DNA of 8,750 nucleotides from Chloroflexota bacterium (GTDB lineage: Bacteria > Chloroflexota > Anaerolineae > B4-G1 > SLSP01), in contig JAKJAE010000093.1 of the NCBI GenBank assembly GCA_022707665.1, positions 1 to 8,750 on the forward strand, written 5' to 3'. A model generated the notes under the pieces. The model was not told the origin of the DNA. It was given only the letters and a program-made list of their open reading frames with translations, and searched no databases. The translations under genes and the position numbers were made by a program. Shown here piece after piece: positions 6,691 through 8,750 of the stretch. Position 1 is the stretch's first letter; every line of letters starts with the position of its first letter.

Positions 6691-6718
6691 TGACGTAACT
6701 CTGACGTTTGCCTGACGT
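6691..6718. promoter_or_regulatory. Three TGACGT direct repeats at exact 11-bp spacing (putative operator)
   Basis: TGACGT occurs at 6691-6696, 6702-6707 and 6713-6718 on the plus strand, each exactly 11 bp after the last. The two right-hand copies are preceded by CTG-type context (CTGACGTTTG, CTGACGTTG). Direct repeats on an 11-bp period place sites on one face of the helix. This is the layout used by OmpR/PhoB-family response regulators. They lie 22 bp past the rlmN stop and upstream of dnaX. The identity of any binding protein is inference. Confidence 0.5.
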
Positions 6719-6740
6719 TGTTAGACCGTGAGCGGGGAGT

Positions 6741-7801
6741 CTAGGTGGCCTTGAGCGTAGGGCGCTGCGCCCGCACCTGAGAGCGCAGTTGGCCACAGCC
6801 GGCGCTGATATCCGTGCCCCGCCGTAAGCGCAGGGTGTGAGGAATGTGCTTCTGTTCGAGGATCGCGGTAAAGGCTGTGATTCTCTCCGGCGACGAAGGT
6901 TGTCCGGGATAGCCCTCGGTAGGGTTGAGGGCGATCAGGTTGACGTGTGCCAGCATACCCGCGACGCGTGCCGACAGGGCTGCGGCTTGTTCCGGAGTGT
7001 CATTTACGCCGTCGATCAGGACCCACTCAAAGGTAACCTGGCGGTTGGTCTTGTCGATATAGTCCTGGAGAGGCTTTCCAGGCCGTAGCGCTTGTTGATG
7101 GGCATCAGCGCACTGCGAACCTCATCCGTGGCGGCGTGCAACGAGACGGCCAAGTTGACCTGGAGGTCCTCAGCGGTAAACCTGCGGATGCCGGGGACGA
7201 TGCCGGAGGTCGACAACGTCAACCGGCGCTGCCCCATCTGTAGCCCTTCGGGGTGCATCAGGCGGCGGATTGCGGCGAGCGTGTGATCGTAGTTCAGGAG
7301 CGGCTCGCCCATCCCCATGAACACGACGTTGGTCAGCTTCTGATCCTGTGCTCGAAGCTCGCGCTCGAGGTGCAGAACCTGGGCTACGATCTCACCGCTC
7401 GTGAGGTTGCGGCGGAAGCCCATCTGCCCGGTGGCGCAGAACTGGCAGCCGACGGCACAGCCAATCTGCGTGGAGATGCAGGCGGTACGCCGATCGATGT
7501 AGCGCATCAGCACGACCTCGACCTGCTCCCCGTCAGCCATCGACAGCAAGTCCTTGCGCGTTTCGCCGTCAATTGACTCCTGAATAGCAACGACACTGGG
7601 GACCGCGAGCCGTGCGTGCTCCTCGAGCTTGGCACGCAGGGGTTTGGAGAGCGTGGTCATCTGTCCAATGTCCGCCGCCAATTGTCTGTACAGCCACGTC
7701 CAGATCTGCTTGGCTCGGTAACGCGGTTCTCCCAGCGTCTGGAGCAATTGTTCCAGTTCCGCCAGGTCAAGGTCGTATAGATTCACTCTATCGTCGCCCA
7801 T
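6741..7801 (-). pseudogene. rlmN: 23S rRNA (adenine2503-C2)/tRNA methyltransferase RlmN, interrupted by a frameshift
   Basis: RlmN is a radical-SAM enzyme that methylates A2503 of 23S rRNA and A37 of some tRNAs. The first half reads cleanly. It has C108 (in TACIS, equivalent to one catalytic Cys), the cluster motif GCAVGCQFC (C115, C119, C122), FMGMGEPLLNYD (161-172), LTLSTSGIVPG (194-204), SLHA (220-223) and MPINKRYG (233-240). After L244 (7072-7070) the frame is lost and would stop at 7016 (261 residues). The family sequence resumes one frame over with QDYIDKTNRQVTFEW and continues to the normal C-terminus. That part includes GTDISAGCGQL with the second catalytic Cys, and it stops at 6741. 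Relative to family memory about 10 bases (3-4 residues) are missing at the junction. The preferred start is the ATG at 7801, with AAGGAAGG 6 nt upstream; the ATG at 7807 abuts that motif. The start overlaps the HAD-IIA stop. Confidence 0.9.
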
Positions 7802-8729
7802 GGGCATCCTTCCTTTCTCGGCGGGAGGCAGCAGTGCGCCATGCGTGTACGAGTGCGGGCAGGCCATCAAACACGGCCGTGGGGCGGATCGGCGACTGAT
7901 CGAGCTCTTCGCGGCGAGAGATCCCGGTGAGGACGAGTGCGGTAGGCATCCCCAGCCGGACACCGCCGAGGATATCCGTATCCAGGCGGTCGCCGATGAC
8001 CAGCGTTTCGTCTGGCGCCGTACCCATCTGGCACAGTGCCTGTTGGTAGAGCAGAGGGGCCGGTTTGCCCACGATGATGGCCTGCGTGCCTGTCGCTGCC
8101 TCCAGTGCGGCCACCTGGGCACCGTTGCCGGGCGCCAGCACATCCTCTTCCAGCGGGAAGGTGAGATCGGGATTCGTCGCTACAAGCGGGGCGCCAGCAA
8201 GGATGTACCGGGTCGCGACCGCAAGCTTCCGCCACGTGAGCTCTCGGTCCCACCCGATGACGACGAAGTCGACGGGTTGTGGCCCATCGCCATCAACGAC
8301 GGTGATGCCGCCAACGTGCAGGGCCTCCAGCACTCCCGCCCCGCCCAGGGCGTAGACGGTCGCACCCGGTTTCTGTTCGGTCACATAGTGCGCAGTGGCT
8401 ACGGCGGAATTGAGCACGTGGTCCTCGGTTGTGGCAATCCCCATACCTGCCAGCTTGCGCACGTACTGGGTCGGCGTGTTACTGGAGTTGTTCGTCACCA
8501 TCATGTGCTCCAGACCCAGGTCGTGGATCATGGCGAAGAAGTCCTGCAACCCGGGCAGGGGATTTGTGCCACGCCAGAGGACTCCGTCCATATCGCAGAC
8601 GATGCCGCGCACACGAGGGCCGTGGACGCCTCCCAGGTCCAGGCCCTGCCCTCCCGACTGCGCGAAGTCACGCAGCGCCAGGAACGACGCCGGCGTATCC
8701 ACATCCGAGAGGATGTGTGCGTCGGTCAC
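7788..8729 (-). CDS. HAD-IIA family phosphatase (NagD-like)
   Basis: Numbered from the GTG at 8729, this is a 313-residue protein with the HAD-IIA pattern. DMDGVLWRG (46-54) has nucleophile D46 and acid/base D48. TNNSS (79-83) is motif II, TNPDLTFP (185-192) lies in the cap, K222 in IIVGKP is motif III and GDRLDTDI (246-253) is motif IV. The C2A cap lies between motifs II and III. Relatives dephosphorylate nucleotides, p-nitrophenyl phosphate or sugar phosphates (NagD, AraL, phosphoglycolate phosphatase); the substrate here is not determinable. About 45 residues precede motif I, far more than usual. The frame is still open from 8729 to the window edge (8750) with no stop, and no clear RBS precedes the GTG. 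The true start may thus lie outside the window, or at an internal GTG near 8610. The last codons overlap the start of rlmN, implying coupled translation. Confidence 0.9.
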   Translation of the reverse strand: MTDAHILSDVDTPASFLALRDFAQSGGQGLDLGGVHGPRVRGIVCDMDGVLWRGTNPLPGLQDFFAMIHDLGLEHMMVTNNSSNTPTQYVRKLAGMGIATTEDHVLNSAVATAHYVTEQKPGATVYALGGAGVLEALHVGGITVVDGDGPQPVDFVVIGWDRELTWRKLAVATRYILAGAPLVATNPDLTFPLEEDVLAPGNGAQVAALEAATGTQAIIVGKPAPLLYQQALCQMGTAPDETLVIGDRLDTDILGGVRLGMPTALVLTGISRREELDQSPIRPTAVFDGLPALVHAWRTAASRRERKDAHGRR

Positions 8730-8750
8730 AGGCTCAGGTACGATGCGGTC

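Noticed and set aside
6691..6718. CRISPR-like short repeats
   Set aside because: Units are 6 bp with 5-bp gaps, far too short for repeats and spacers; an operator layout fits better.
6499..6740. SRP RNA (4.5S/scr) upstream of dnaX, as in Firmicutes
   Set aside because: The conserved SRP RNA apical-loop motif (GGAAG...AGCAGCC-like) is not found on either strand; the main structure is a simple hairpin with T's.
7016..8143. A single 375-codon frame covering rlmN and extending upstream into the HAD gene
   Set aside because: The first ~110 codons are the HAD-IIA gene in the wrong frame; RlmN begins at MGDDRVNLYD (7801).

Overview
The window is GC-rich and gene-dense, and every supported gene lies on the minus strand. 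Transcription therefore runs from high to low coordinates. Gene content and protein style suggest a Chloroflexota (Chloroflexus/Roseiflexus-like) bacterium, probably from an environmental genome. The pointers are a DnaX beginning with an ALYRRWRPQTF-type N-terminus, a dnaX-ybaB-recR cluster followed by a PH-like membrane protein, and GTG starts. This assignment is by impression, not by any search.

Layout, in transcription order. (1) 8729-7788: a HAD-IIA (NagD-like) sugar/nucleotide phosphatase. Its reading frame is open to the window edge, so its N-terminus is uncertain. (2) 7801-6741: rlmN, overlapping the phosphatase stop. It is broken by a net -1 frameshift near 7069, and its two halves are otherwise intact and well conserved. 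(3) 6740-6499: the only sizeable intergenic region upstream of a housekeeping gene. It holds three exact 11-bp-spaced TGACGT repeats, two candidate promoters and a strong GC hairpin followed by T's. (4) 6498-2724: dnaX, ybaB, recR and a multi-pass PH-like membrane protein, tightly spaced and probably one operon. The recR stop codon directly abuts the GTG start of the membrane protein. (5) 2723-2558: a low-complexity, pyrimidine-rich repeat spacer. (6) 2557-1: a Cof-type HAD hydrolase, a divergent Sua5/YrdC/YwlC-family protein, and a GT-C (family 39-like) membrane glycosyltransferase. The last starts inside the Sua5-family gene and runs off the left edge.

Functional picture: dnaX (clamp loader), ybaB (nucleoid-associated protein) and recR (recombinational repair) form the widely conserved replication/repair cluster. 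rlmN belongs to rRNA/tRNA modification, and the YrdC-family gene may do so too, although it lacks part of the usual substrate-binding signature. The glycosyltransferase and the PH-like protein are envelope proteins of unknown specific role.

This is mostly ordinary chromosomal housekeeping territory, and I see no defence system, mobile element, CRISPR array or RNA gene. The points most worth checking are the rlmN frameshift, the 11-bp-phased TGACGT repeats before dnaX, the altered YrdC signature and the uncharacterised membrane protein coupled to recR.
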